Notes: a model not told the origin generated them from the letters alone. A DNA stretch of 64,000 bases from JABDIY01 sp041576015 (GCA_041576015.1 JBFGLT010000001.1:1-64000), one strand, 5' to 3'. Positions 1 through 7,582 are shown, numbered from the stretch's first letter. Made by a program: numbers and translations.

Positions 1-53
1 GCCGAGCGGAGGTTGCCGATCCCGTAGTCGAGGACGGCGACCAGTGGCTTCAC
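1..53 (-). CDS. hisH: imidazole glycerol phosphate synthase subunit HisH (partial, N-terminus only)
   Basis: The glutamine amidotransferase subunit of imidazole glycerol phosphate synthase supplies ammonia to HisF in histidine synthesis. Only the first 17 codons are inside the window, read leftward from a GTG at 53. They encode the typical opening beta strand and turn, LDYGIGNLRS, of HisH. The GTG overlaps the hisB stop codon as GTGA, so the two are translationally coupled. The identification rests on this short motif plus the position behind hisB. Confidence 0.85.
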   Translation of the reverse strand, partial: MKPLVAVLDYGIGNLRS

Positions 54-640
54 AGCGTCCCCTTGGTGGAAGGAATGCCCGCCCCATCCTCGATCCGCAC
101 GGCGTCACGGAGGCAGCGGGCGACGCCCTTGAACGTCGCCTCGATGATGTGATGCACGTTGGTGCCGTACTGCAGTTCGACATGCAAGGTGATGCCGGCA
201 GCTGTGGCGAAGCTGTGGAGCACGTGTTCGGCGAGCGAGGGATCAAAGGGCGGCGTTCCAAGCGGGATCGCTTCGGGCATTTCGACGTCCCAGACGACGT
301 AGGGGCGTCCGCTGAGATCCAGCGCCACCCGGATCAGTGCCTCGTCGAGCGGATAGAAGCCCGAGGCGAAACGACGGACGCCCGCCTTGTCGCCGAGGGC
401 GGCCCGGAAGGCTTCGCCGAGCACGATGGCGGTGTCCTCGACGGTGTGATGGGCGTCGATGTGGAGGTCACCCTCGGCCCGCACGGCGAGATCGAAGCCT
501 CCATGACGGCCGAGTTGGTCGAGCATGTGGTCATAGAACGGCAAGCCCGTCGACACCGACGAGGTGCCGGATCCGTCGAGGTCGATCGACACCTCCACCG
601 AGGTCTCGGAGGTCGTTCGGGCACGCGTGGCAGACCGCAC
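50..640 (-). CDS. hisB: imidazoleglycerol-phosphate dehydratase
   Basis: HisB dehydrates imidazoleglycerol phosphate to imidazoleacetol phosphate, the sixth reaction committed to histidine, in the cytoplasm. At 196 residues it is the normal size of the monofunctional enzyme. Both metal-binding repeats are visible: HHTVED at residues 64-69 and HHIIEA at 163-168, the paired His/Glu ligands of the two manganese ions. The start is a GTG at 640. It has no clear ribosome binding site, but CACACT lies 6 nt before it, a weak leaderless-type -10. hisH follows with a 4-nt overlap. hisC is not next to it, and hisD lies behind it on the opposite strand, unlike the common hisDCBH order. Confidence 0.97.
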   Translation of the reverse strand: MRSATRARTTSETSVEVSIDLDGSGTSSVSTGLPFYDHMLDQLGRHGGFDLAVRAEGDLHIDAHHTVEDTAIVLGEAFRAALGDKAGVRRFASGFYPLDEALIRVALDLSGRPYVVWDVEMPEAIPLGTPPFDPSLAEHVLHSFATAAGITLHVELQYGTNVHHIIEATFKGVARCLRDAVRIEDGAGIPSTKGTL

Positions 641-700
641 GCTTCAAGTGTGCCGCGCCGGCGCCAACGCTCCCATCGGACCCACCGGAGAACTTGGCCG

Positions 701-736
701 AAAAAAATCACCGGCGCCCCCGGAAGGAGGCGCCGG
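701..736 (-). terminator. intrinsic terminator upstream of hisB
   Basis: In the leftward direction, arms 736-729 and 718-711 (GGCGCCGG pairing with CCGGCGCC) form a perfect 8-bp GC stem with a 10-nt loop. It is followed by TGATTTTTTT at 710-701. This is a textbook rho-independent terminator. It lies between the stop of the small gene at 884 and hisB, so it either ends the small gene's transcript or acts as an attenuator in a hisB leader. Further leftward-transcribed hairpins lie at 795-775 (7-bp stem) and near 760-743. Confidence 0.8.
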
Positions 737-883
737 CGGCGCAATCCGGGGCGGCGGATCCCCGAACTGCTGCTACCAGGTGGCGGGAACCTGGTGTAGG
801 TAACATAACCCAAACGAGTGCCATTGGTGGTGGATGGGACGGCAGTTCTTTGGCCCGACTTCGTTACGTGTTCGGCCGTCACA

Positions 884-1069
884 TCAGCGGTGCAAACGGA
901 GCGCTGTATGCAGTCGCCGAGCGCATGATTGCAGCTGTCGTTCGACCTGTTCGAGGGCGACGGCGATGTCGTCGGACTCGTCGGCTCGGGCCGCCTCCGA
1001 CTGCAGGCGAGAGATGAGCTCATCGAGGCTGGCGGCGATCGAACCCAACGCGACTCGGTCCACACCCAC
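884..1069 (-). CDS. small protein of unknown function (61 aa), divergent from hisD
   Basis: I do not recognise this protein. The reading frame from GTG 1069 to TGA 884 has strong GC at third positions and gives an acidic then basic, almost wholly helical 61-residue product, with a heptad-like run LDELISRLQSEAARADE and then VALEQVERQLQSC. No membrane segment or signal peptide is visible. The start was chosen because TACCGT sits exactly 6 nt upstream (1081-1076), the leaderless arrangement seen elsewhere in this window. An intrinsic terminator at 736-701 could end its transcript. A longer same-frame ORF running into hisD is a shadow of that gene. Confidence 0.6.
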   Translation of the reverse strand: MGVDRVALGSIAASLDELISRLQSEAARADESDDIAVALEQVERQLQSCARRLHTALRLHR

Positions 1070-1075
1070 ACCAGC

Positions 1076-1085
1076 ACGGTACCGT
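1076..1085. promoter_or_regulatory. palindromic -10 box serving two divergent genes
   Basis: ACGGTACCGT is its own reverse complement and contains TACCGT on both strands, overlapping at the central TA. The minus-strand copy is followed after 6 nt by the GTG of the small gene. The plus-strand copy is followed after 8 nt by GTG 1094 and after 17 nt by ATG 1103 of hisD. No convincing -35 is visible in either direction. Promoter function is inferred from spacing. Confidence 0.6.
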
Positions 1086-1102
1086 TCGGAGTCGTGTTGA
1101 AC

Positions 1103-2389
1103 ATGCTCGATCTGCGGGGACGCGGAACCGCGCTCGAGGGGTTGCTCCCCCGCCCGCACCTGACCGGAACCGAACCGGTGGCCGTCGTCGCCGAGATCAT
1201 CGATTCGGTACGGACCGGCGGCGACGCCGCGGTGCGGGCCTACACCGCCGAGTTCGATGGGGTCGAGCTCGATGCCTTGCGGGTTCCGGCGGCAGCGATT
1301 CGGGCGGCGAGCGATTCCCTGACTCCCCATCTCCGGGAGGCGCTCCAGACGGCCATCGACAACGTGCGGGCCTTCCACGAACACCAGGTTCACGACGAAG
1401 ACGTCGTTCGACGCGAGGGCCTCACGATCCACGCCTACCAGAAGCCGGTTCGGCGAGCCGGTCTCTACGTACCGGGCGGACGGGCCGTCTATCCCAGCAC
1501 CGTGGTCATGACGGCAGTCCCGGCTCGGGTGGCCGGAGTCGGTGAGATCGCCCTGTGCGTCCCGCCCGACCGGACCACGGGGAAGGTCGCCCCGGTCGTC
1601 CTAGCGGCCGCAGCGCTGTCGGGCGTCGACGAGATCTATTCGGTCGGCGGTGCGCAGGCGATCGCTGCCATGGCCTATGGGACCGAGTCCATCCCGGCGG
1701 TCGACGTCATCGCCGGTCCCGGCAACGTCTACGTCGCCCTCGCCAAGCAGATGGTCGCCGGCGATGTCGGGATTGCGGCCGCCTTCGCCGGACCATCCGA
1801 GGTCGTCGTCGTCGCCGACCACACTGCGAATCCGTCCTACGCCGCCATCGACGTGATCCTGCAGGCCGAACACGGTCCTGACGGTCTCGCCTGGCTCGTC
1901 ACCTGGGATCGCCAGGTGGCCGATGCGGTCTGCGCCGCCGGCGACGCCTACCTGGCGAGCGCACCCCGTGCCTCCGAAGTCCAGGCGACGTTGCGCGAAG
2001 GCGGGTATGTCGCCCTCGTCGACGATCGAGCTGCGGCGGTGGCGGTCATCGACGCCATCGCCCCCGAGCACCTCGAGCTCCAGATCGAGGACGCCGTCGA
2101 CTTGGGCCGCCAGGTCACCAATGCCGGCGCCATCTTTTGTGGGCACCTGGCGCCAGCCTCGATCGGCGACTACGTGGCCGGCCCCAGTCACGTGCTGCCG
2201 ACCTACGGCTCGGCTCGGTTCGCTTCGGCGTTGACCGTTGCCGACTTCGTTCGTGATCACCACATCGTCACCGTGGACGAGCCGGCACTGGCCCGGCTCG
2301 GCCCCCACGTGATCGCTCTTGCCGAGGTCGAGGGCCTGGCCGCTCACGCCGAGTCGGTGCGCCTTCGCCTCGACGACGCCATCCTGTAG
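1103..2389 (+). CDS. hisD: histidinol dehydrogenase
   Basis: HisD performs the last two oxidations of histidine synthesis, L-histidinol to L-histidine, with NAD and a zinc ion. The 428-residue product has the normal family length. Signature stretches are AGLYVPGGRAVYPS, VGGAQAIAAMAYGT, DVIAGPGNVYVALAK and PEHLELQ, covering the NAD and zinc regions, and it ends in a typical ADFVRDHH-containing C-terminal domain. ATG 1103 is preceded by GGAG at 1088-1091. GTG 1094 in the same frame, close behind the TACCGT box, is an alternative leaderless start. mshD begins 2 nt after the stop. Confidence 0.97.
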   Translation: MLDLRGRGTALEGLLPRPHLTGTEPVAVVAEIIDSVRTGGDAAVRAYTAEFDGVELDALRVPAAAIRAASDSLTPHLREALQTAIDNVRAFHEHQVHDEDVVRREGLTIHAYQKPVRRAGLYVPGGRAVYPSTVVMTAVPARVAGVGEIALCVPPDRTTGKVAPVVLAAAALSGVDEIYSVGGAQAIAAMAYGTESIPAVDVIAGPGNVYVALAKQMVAGDVGIAAAFAGPSEVVVVADHTANPSYAAIDVILQAEHGPDGLAWLVTWDRQVADAVCAAGDAYLASAPRASEVQATLREGGYVALVDDRAAAVAVIDAIAPEHLELQIEDAVDLGRQVTNAGAIFCGHLAPASIGDYVAGPSHVLPTYGSARFASALTVADFVRDHHIVTVDEPALARLGPHVIALAEVEGLAAHAESVRLRLDDAIL

Positions 2390-2391
2390 GT

Positions 2392-3285
2392 GTGCCGCTG
2401 CGCGTCTTCGACGAGAACCATCCCGAAAGTCGCGACAGTGCGCTCGGTTTCGGCGACCAGCTCCTCCACCATCACCTGCCGGCCGAGGGAGTGGACGACC
2501 GATTCCACGATCGCCCCGATGCGGTGGCCGTCCTCGTCTCCGACGATGACCGTCGCACGCCGCTGGGGGTCGCCAGCCTGAAGTCGGTCGAACGCAAGCC
2601 CGGAAGCCGGCTGCCCCCATCGGTCATGCAGTTCGTGCTCGAACCGGAGCGGAGATCCCACCTGTGTGAGCTGGTGGGTGGGCTGTTGCCGGTCGACGGC
2701 GCCGAGGTCTGGATCCGGCCGGACCACCCTGCCCTCACCGAGGAGCTCAACCGGTGCTGGCCGGGAGCGTGGAATTGCCGGCGGCTGCATCTGATGGTCG
2801 TCGACCTTCCGGTCGAGATGGAGCCCCTGGCGACCCGGGCCCTCGACCCCGCCGACGAAGCCGATCTGGCGGCGGTGGTACGGATCAACAACGCCGCCTT
2901 CGCCAGCCACCCGGATCAGGCGGGAATGACGATTGCGTCGGTCCGGGCCAAGCTGACGCATCCCGGTCATGCGGCGGCGGGGGTCCGGCTGGCCGAGATC
3001 GACGGGCAACTCAACGGGTTCTGCTGGACCCAGATCCATCACCAGCGCGCGCTCGGTGAGATCTCGGTGATCGGGCTGCACCCCGAGGTTCACGGCCGCG
3101 GCCTCGGCGCACCCATGACGGCGGCCGGGCTCCACTGGCTCCACAGCCAGGGCCTCGATCAGGCCATCCTGTACGTCGAGGCAGCCAACCGACCGGCGAT
3201 CCGCACCTACGAACGCCTGGGATTCCGAATCCTGCACGACGACGTGTCCTGGGTCGTCCCGGGCGGAGAGCATCACCATGCCTGA
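2392..3285 (+). CDS. mshD: mycothiol synthase (GNAT acetyltransferase)
   Basis: MshD transfers acetyl from acetyl-CoA to Cys-GlcN-Ins to finish mycothiol, the low-molecular-weight thiol of actinobacteria. The 297-residue length matches the family's tandem GNAT fold. The C-terminal half carries VRINNAAFASHPDQ, typical of mycothiol synthases, and an acetyl-CoA loop GLHPEVHGRGLGAPM near residues 225-240. The N-terminal GNAT domain is degenerate, as is usual. The GTG start lies 2 nt behind hisD, so expression is probably coupled. The last 8 bp overlap rlmN. A general GNAT enzyme is the alternative, but length and motif favour MshD. Confidence 0.85.
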   Translation: MPLRVFDENHPESRDSALGFGDQLLHHHLPAEGVDDRFHDRPDAVAVLVSDDDRRTPLGVASLKSVERKPGSRLPPSVMQFVLEPERRSHLCELVGGLLPVDGAEVWIRPDHPALTEELNRCWPGAWNCRRLHLMVVDLPVEMEPLATRALDPADEADLAAVVRINNAAFASHPDQAGMTIASVRAKLTHPGHAAAGVRLAEIDGQLNGFCWTQIHHQRALGEISVIGLHPEVHGRGLGAPMTAAGLHWLHSQGLDQAILYVEAANRPAIRTYERLGFRILHDDVSWVVPGGEHHHA

Positions 3286-4408
3286 GGGAGGAGGCGGTAC
3301 GGACTCAGAGGTCGAGCTGGCCCGGCGGCTCGAACAAATCGCCGAACTCCCGAGCACGCCTCGCTCGTCGATGCCGGGACAGCGCTCGTTGCTCGATCTG
3401 GAACGCTCGGAGCTGGCCGAGCTACTCGCCGACGAGCCCCAATTTCGGACCGGTCAGATCTGGTCGGCCGTCAACGAGCAGGCCTTGATCCCCTCGGAGA
3501 TCACGACCATCCCGGTCACCCTTCGGAGCCGTCTGGAGAAGCAGTTCCCGACGGCGCTCTCCCCCATCGTGGAACAGCATTCGGCGGACGGCCGAACCAC
3601 CAAGTGGTTGTTCGAGATCGACGGTGGCGCTCGTGTAGAGACGGTGTTGATGCGATATCGCAGCCGGGCCACCGTTTGCGTATCGAGCCAAGCGGGGTGT
3701 GCGATGGCGTGCAGCTTTTGCGCAACCGGACAGGCGGGATTCGAGCGCCAGCTGTCCGTCGCCGAGATTCTCGAGCAGGTTCAAGTCGCCCGGCGATCCG
3801 CACCACCGCAACGGCTCTCGAACGTCGTCTTCATGGGCATGGGCGAACCCCTCGCCAACCTGGACCGCCTGCTCGTCTCGCTCGACCGGATCATCTCGGA
3901 CTTCGGGATCGGTGCCCGCCGGGTCACCGTCTCGACCGTCGGGCTGGTGCCGGCGATGCGCCGGTTCGCCGACGAAGGACGCCAGGTCGGCCTGGCGGTG
4001 TCGCTCCATGCCGCCAACGATCGACTGCGATCCGAGCTGGTGCCGTTGAACCGCCGGCATCCCATCGCCGAGCTCGTCGACACCTGCCGGTACGTGCGCG
4101 ACCGGACTGGCCGCCGGGTGTCCTTCGAGTGGGCGATGATCGCCGGGGTCAACGACGGCGACGCCGACGCAGACGAGCTGGCAGCGGTGGCGGCCACTGC
4201 CCGCGCCCACGTGAACCTGATCCCCCTCAACGCCACCCCCGGCTACCCGACGTCGGGCTCGACCCCCCATCGGATTCGGGAGTTTGCCGGGCGGCTTCGA
4301 CGCCGGGGCGTCAACGTGACGGTGCGAGACACGATGGGCGACGACATCGACGCCGCTTGCGGTCAGCTCGCCGGCGGGGTGCTCGACGATCCGTCCAGGT
4401 CCCGGTGA
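3278..4408 (+). CDS. rlmN: 23S rRNA A2503 / tRNA A37 C2-methyltransferase (radical SAM)
   Basis: RlmN methylates C2 of adenosine 2503 in 23S rRNA and A37 in some tRNAs with a radical-SAM mechanism. The 376-residue protein shows the CxxxCxxC cluster motif as C141, C145 and C148 (CAMACSFC), the FMGMGEPLAN and VSTVGLVPAM strands, SLHAAND, and the mechanistic cysteine C361 in DIDAACGQL. The Cfr resistance paralogue is unlikely given the housekeeping context and typical RlmN C-terminus. ATG 3278 overlaps mshD by 8 bp; the met at residue 32 is a possible shorter start. It ends 8 bp before a convergent gene. Confidence 0.96.
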   Translation: MPEGGGGTDSEVELARRLEQIAELPSTPRSSMPGQRSLLDLERSELAELLADEPQFRTGQIWSAVNEQALIPSEITTIPVTLRSRLEKQFPTALSPIVEQHSADGRTTKWLFEIDGGARVETVLMRYRSRATVCVSSQAGCAMACSFCATGQAGFERQLSVAEILEQVQVARRSAPPQRLSNVVFMGMGEPLANLDRLLVSLDRIISDFGIGARRVTVSTVGLVPAMRRFADEGRQVGLAVSLHAANDRLRSELVPLNRRHPIAELVDTCRYVRDRTGRRVSFEWAMIAGVNDGDADADELAAVAATARAHVNLIPLNATPGYPTSGSTPHRIREFAGRLRRRGVNVTVRDTMGDDIDAACGQLAGGVLDDPSRSR

Positions 4409-4415
4409 GCGACGG

Positions 4416-4778
4416 TCACTCGAACCAGGACTTCATGTACGACCGCGTGTGCGGGTGAAGGGCGGCAGCGACCAGAGCGAACGGGAACACGGAGGCGTTC
4501 AGGGCGAACATCGTCGAGATCGGGCCAGAACCGACCGAAAGGGCGATGGCCAACGACGACAGCAGACCGAAGAAGCAGGCGCTGGCGGCCAGGACCACCC
4601 ACCCGATGCGTTTGTTGTTGGCCGTCCCGAACGCACCCCCGAACAGTCCGACCGCAGCGAGGAGGCCAAGCCCCCCGAATCTCGAGCCGAACAGGAGACC
4701 GAAGACTCCCGAGAGGTACCCGAGGAAGACAGCGGCCTGCATCGTCTGGGGATGCGAAGGGTTGAACCAGCGAAGCAC
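4416..4778 (-). CDS. small integral membrane protein of unknown function (120 aa)
   Basis: I do not recognise the family. The protein has four likely membrane segments, roughly residues 13-30, 37-52, 58-82 and 88-107, with Gly-rich helices, and ends in a polar tail HPHTRSYMKSWFE. Start GTG 4778 is supported by TACACT exactly 6 nt upstream. It stands alone, convergent with rlmN and upstream of the methyltransferase gene in the opposite position. Function cannot be assigned. Confidence 0.7.
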   Translation of the reverse strand: MLRWFNPSHPQTMQAAVFLGYLSGVFGLLFGSRFGGLGLLAAVGLFGGAFGTANNKRIGWVVLAASACFFGLLSSLAIALSVGSGPISTMFALNASVFPFALVAAALHPHTRSYMKSWFE

Positions 4779-4784
4779 GGCGCA

Positions 4785-4790
4785 AGTGTA
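4785..4790 (-). promoter_or_regulatory. -10 box for a leaderless transcript (TACACT)
   Basis: TACACT reads leftward at 4790-4785, with 6 nt to GTG 4778, so the expected start of transcription coincides with the start codon. No -35 hexamer is evident. Confidence 0.55.
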
Positions 4791-4853
4791 GTGGGTCGGC
4801 CACTGGAGACCTGTGAGCTGGACCGGATCATCCCCCGGCCGTCGGCCAAACGG

Positions 4854-5552
4854 CTACGCCTTCGTGGCGGTCAACAGCTGGCTGAGCCCACCCTGGAGCT
4901 GACGGTGCTCGGCGTCCACGAAGCCGGCCCGATCGAGCATCGCCAGCATCTCGGACCGGTCGGGCAGGTAGGAGACCGAGCGCGGAAGGTAGTCGTACGC
5001 CGTGGCATCGGAGAGGAGGGCGCCGATCTTGGGCATGACCCGGTTGAAGTAGATGTCGTATCCCCTCTGGAGGAACCGGGAGTCGGGGCGCGACACGTCG
5101 AGGAGACCGATGCGAGCCCCGGGCCGGAGCACGCGGGCCAGTTCGACGAAGAAGGCCGGCAGCTCGACCAGATTCCGGAGCGCATACCCGCAGACTGCGC
5201 CGTCGACCGATTCGTCCGGCATCGGCAGCGCCAGTAGATCACCCTGCACCAACGGCGCGGCGGTGCGGGCGACGCTCAGCATCCCGAAGGACAGGTCGAC
5301 GCCAACGGCCCGGTGGCCGCGCTGTTCCAGCTCGACGCAAAAGTCGCCCGTCCCGGCAGCGAGATCGAGCACGAGCGACTCGGGTGGGAACGCCGCTGCC
5401 CGCAGGGTCCGGCGACGTAGGCCGACATCGAGCCGGAGGGTCATCACCCGGTTGACCAGGTCGTAGCGGGGTGCGATGGTGTCGAACATCTGCCGGACGG
5501 CGGCGCGCTTCTCCTGACCCTCGGGAAGTCGATCGGTCGGCATGGCACCCAT
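4854..5552 (-). CDS. menG: demethylmenaquinone methyltransferase (UbiE/MenG family)
   Basis: A class I SAM methyltransferase that C-methylates demethylmenaquinone, the last step of menaquinone synthesis in an actinobacterium. The 232-residue protein has the family opening FDTIAPRYDLVNRVMT, the SAM-binding LDLAAGTGDF, GVDLSFGML, and the late motif GYALRNLV. The start ATG 5552 was preferred over the longer frame because a TACAGT box lies 9 nt before it; ATG 5543 is also possible. Related UbiE-like methyltransferases acting on other quinones cannot be excluded. Confidence 0.88.
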   Translation of the reverse strand: MGAMPTDRLPEGQEKRAAVRQMFDTIAPRYDLVNRVMTLRLDVGLRRRTLRAAAFPPESLVLDLAAGTGDFCVELEQRGHRAVGVDLSFGMLSVARTAAPLVQGDLLALPMPDESVDGAVCGYALRNLVELPAFFVELARVLRPGARIGLLDVSRPDSRFLQRGYDIYFNRVMPKIGALLSDATAYDYLPRSVSYLPDRSEMLAMLDRAGFVDAEHRQLQGGLSQLLTATKA

Positions 5553-5687
5553 GACGAGCACACTGTAGCGATCGCTGCCGCACGGGCCGCCCGGGGTTTG
5601 TGACCACCGAACGCGGTTGTCGATCACCGAACTCCAGAATAATTCCGACTTTGAACGATTTTCGTTCCCTCCCCGATCTGTCCATGC

Positions 5688-5693
5688 TAGTGT
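5688..5693 (+). promoter_or_regulatory. putative -10 box (TAGTGT) at the head of the glycan locus
   Basis: TAGTGT lies in an unusually AT-rich patch (5636-5665) compared with its surroundings. Initiation near 5700 would give a roughly 78-nt leader up to the terminator at 5734-5777, well before the glycosyltransferase gene start at 5823. A -35 is not clear; TTGAAC at 5651-5656 is too far upstream for standard spacing. Confidence 0.4.
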
Positions 5694-5733
5694 GGCCGTG
5701 CGTCGTGGTTACCTCGTAGTAATGCGCGACTAC

Positions 5734-5777
5734 TGGCCCCGGGATTGCCGCCGCCCCCCGGGGCCAGATTTCTTTTT
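5734..5777 (+). terminator. strong intrinsic terminator or attenuator before the GT2-GtrA gene
   Basis: Arms 5734-5743 (TGGCCCCGGG) and 5757-5766 (CCCGGGGCCA) form a perfect 10-bp stem with a 13-nt loop, followed on the plus strand by GATTTCTTTTT. No gene on the plus strand ends here: the nearest upstream gene runs leftward from 5552. The terminator therefore sits inside the presumed 5' leader of the glycan locus and is best read as an attenuator or antitermination target. Attenuation itself is inference. Confidence 0.7.
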
Positions 5778-5822
5778 CGAGCGAGGGCTGCACTCGCGGA
5801 CTGGCCACGCCGATGGATCGTC

Positions 5823-7016
5823 ATGGAGTCCGACATCGCCGCCGGGCGGGGTGCCCCAGCGGCCCACGGAATCGCCAGGTACGACCGCCGTAGCGGCGAC
5901 CGGCGGGAGCGTCAGCGACCGGCCGTCAGCGTGGTCATCCCCACGTACAACGAAGCCGAGAACCTTCCCATTCTCGTCGGACGCCTGGAGAAGGCCCTCG
6001 CCGATCTCGACTACGAACTCATCGTGGTCGACGACGATTCACCGGACCAGACCTGGCGGGTCGCCGAGGAGCTGGCTGCGCAACAGCCCCGGCTGTCGGC
6101 GATCCGGCGGACCGACGCCCGAGGGCTGTCGTCGGCGGTGATGGCGGGGTTCGGGGCGGCGCAGGGCCGAACCCTTGCGGTCCTCGATGCCGATCTCCAG
6201 CACGATGAGCGCATCCTCCCCGAGCTCGTCAGCGCGGTCCTCGACGACCGGGTCGACATCGCCGTCGGCTCACGAGAGGCACCGGGCGGGAGTTACGGCG
6301 AGTTCGGTCCCTGGAGGCGGACGGTCTCCTGGGGTGGTGCACAGCTGGCGCGACTGATGCTGCGGACACCGGTGGGCGACCCGATGAGCGGCTTCTTCGT
6401 CGTCAGCAGGGATCGGTACGAGGCCGTGGCCGATCTGGTCAACCCGAAGGGATTCAAGATCCTCCTCGAGTTCCTGGCCACCGGACCAGCACCGACGGTA
6501 CGAGAGATCGGGTTCGGGTTCGGCCAGCGCCTGCATGGGGCGACCAAGCTCACCGGCTCGGTTGTCGTCGCCTACCTGATGGCACTCCTGGAGTTGGCCG
6601 GCGGCCGGTTCGTCACCGCTCGCTTCAGCGCCTATGCGATCGTCGGGCTCTCCGGTGTGGCCGTTCGCGCCGTCGTGACACTCACCGCCGGAGCCGTGCT
6701 GTCCCGCGCTACGGCCTGGTGGCTGGCCATCGAGGTGGCGGTGGTCTGGAACTACTGGTGGAACAACCGATTCACCTTCAACGCCTACCGCCACGCCGGA
6801 CGTGACTGGTTCGTCGGCCTGGCCAAGTTCCACGCCGTCGCCGCGCACGGCGTGCTCGTGGCGGGTGCCACCCAGCAGATTCTACAGCCCCGCGTCGAGC
6901 TCGTCGCCAGCGTGCCGGTCGCAGCGGGAGCTGCCCTGATCGCCGGTCTGGGCCTCGCGACCGTCGGCAACTACCACCTGAACCGATCGATCACCTGGCG
7001 GACACTCCCTGCCTAG
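5823..7016 (+). CDS. polyprenol-phosphate glycosyltransferase (GT2) fused to a GtrA-like membrane domain
   Basis: The N-terminal domain (about residues 33-230) is a DPM1-like GT2 enzyme, expected to load a sugar from a nucleotide donor onto polyprenol phosphate on the inner membrane face. It has SVVIPTYNEAENLP, VVDDDSPDQTW, DADLQHDE (metal-binding DxD) and a GDPMSGFF acceptor-side motif. The C-terminal part (about 250-395) holds four membrane helices of GtrA type with WNYWWNNRFTF. Such fusions make Dol-P-mannose-like donors for extracytoplasmic glycosylation. Start ATG 5823 was chosen over the open frame from 5745, which overlaps the terminator hairpin. It is convergent with the phosphatase gene. 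Confidence 0.85.
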   Translation: MESDIAAGRGAPAAHGIARYDRRSGDRRERQRPAVSVVIPTYNEAENLPILVGRLEKALADLDYELIVVDDDSPDQTWRVAEELAAQQPRLSAIRRTDARGLSSAVMAGFGAAQGRTLAVLDADLQHDERILPELVSAVLDDRVDIAVGSREAPGGSYGEFGPWRRTVSWGGAQLARLMLRTPVGDPMSGFFVVSRDRYEAVADLVNPKGFKILLEFLATGPAPTVREIGFGFGQRLHGATKLTGSVVVAYLMALLELAGGRFVTARFSAYAIVGLSGVAVRAVVTLTAGAVLSRATAWWLAIEVAVVWNYWWNNRFTFNAYRHAGRDWFVGLAKFHAVAAHGVLVAGATQQILQPRVELVASVPVAAGAALIAGLGLATVGNYHLNRSITWRTLPA

Positions 7017-7028
7017 GCCCGACCTCGT

Positions 7029-7562
7029 TCAGCCGAGGCGGGAAATCACCGTCGCAACGAGCTGATCGATCTCGTCGACGGCCCGCTCGTAGGCCTTCAG
7101 TCGCTTCTTGTACGGGTCGGCGACATCGAAGCGGGATTCAGAGAGATACTGGTGGGGATCGCGGCTGGCGTTGATCCGCTCAAGGAACGATTCGATCGTC
7201 TCGTCGGCCCTGATGATCCCGGCCGCCTCTTTCAACGGAAGGGTCTTGCGAAGAGCGCGACGGTCGACGACCGTGGCGTCGAGAACGTGCCGCGCCTCCA
7301 TGGTCAAGATGATGTCGGCAGCGGTGAGGCTGTCGCGGTCCACGGTGTAGCTGCGGTGGTCGGCGACGGAGATCCCCCGGCTCGCCAGCACCTTCTGGAG
7401 ATCGTCGGGACACGGGCGGTCGCCGGAGAGAAATCCGGCCGACCTGAAGTGAAAACGCTCGGCACCGAACTGGTGGCGGGCCAGATACTCAGCGGACGGG
7501 CTGCGGCAGATGTTGGCAGTGCACACGAACAGCACCCGCCGACGCCGCGGTGTGGAATCCAT
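7029..7562 (-). CDS. low-molecular-weight protein tyrosine phosphatase
   Basis: A Wzb-like phosphatase expected to dephosphorylate the tyrosine tail of the chain-length kinase encoded at 10691-12331. The 177-residue protein has the catalytic P-loop C14-TANIC-R20-S and the general acid D149 in DVADPYK. The length is slightly above the usual 150-165 because the region around residues 98-145 is extended. ATG 7562 opens directly before the motif; the longer frame upstream is not supported. It lies 20 nt downstream of the sugar-phosphate transferase gene on the same strand, so a two-gene operon is likely. Confidence 0.88.
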   Translation of the reverse strand: MDSTPRRRRVLFVCTANICRSPSAEYLARHQFGAERFHFRSAGFLSGDRPCPDDLQKVLASRGISVADHRSYTVDRDSLTAADIILTMEARHVLDATVVDRRALRKTLPLKEAAGIIRADETIESFLERINASRDPHQYLSESRFDVADPYKKRLKAYERAVDEIDQLVATVISRLG

Positions 7563-7582
7563 AGACCGCCAGTGTGACCGAT

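Noticed and set aside
771..834. His-rich reading frame before hisB as a leader peptide for attenuation
   Set aside because: Four His codons occur in about 17, but I find no in-frame ATG, GTG or TTG upstream, so it cannot be called a leader peptide.
334..1200. Long minus-strand open frame crossing hisB, the intergenic gap and hisD
   Set aside because: It runs through the terminator hairpin and antisense to hisD. The coding-like segment at 884-1069 is in another frame and is reported separately.
4449..5237. Plus-strand frame opposite the membrane-protein and menG genes
   Set aside because: It is antisense to two well-supported genes, with GC-rich shadow composition only.
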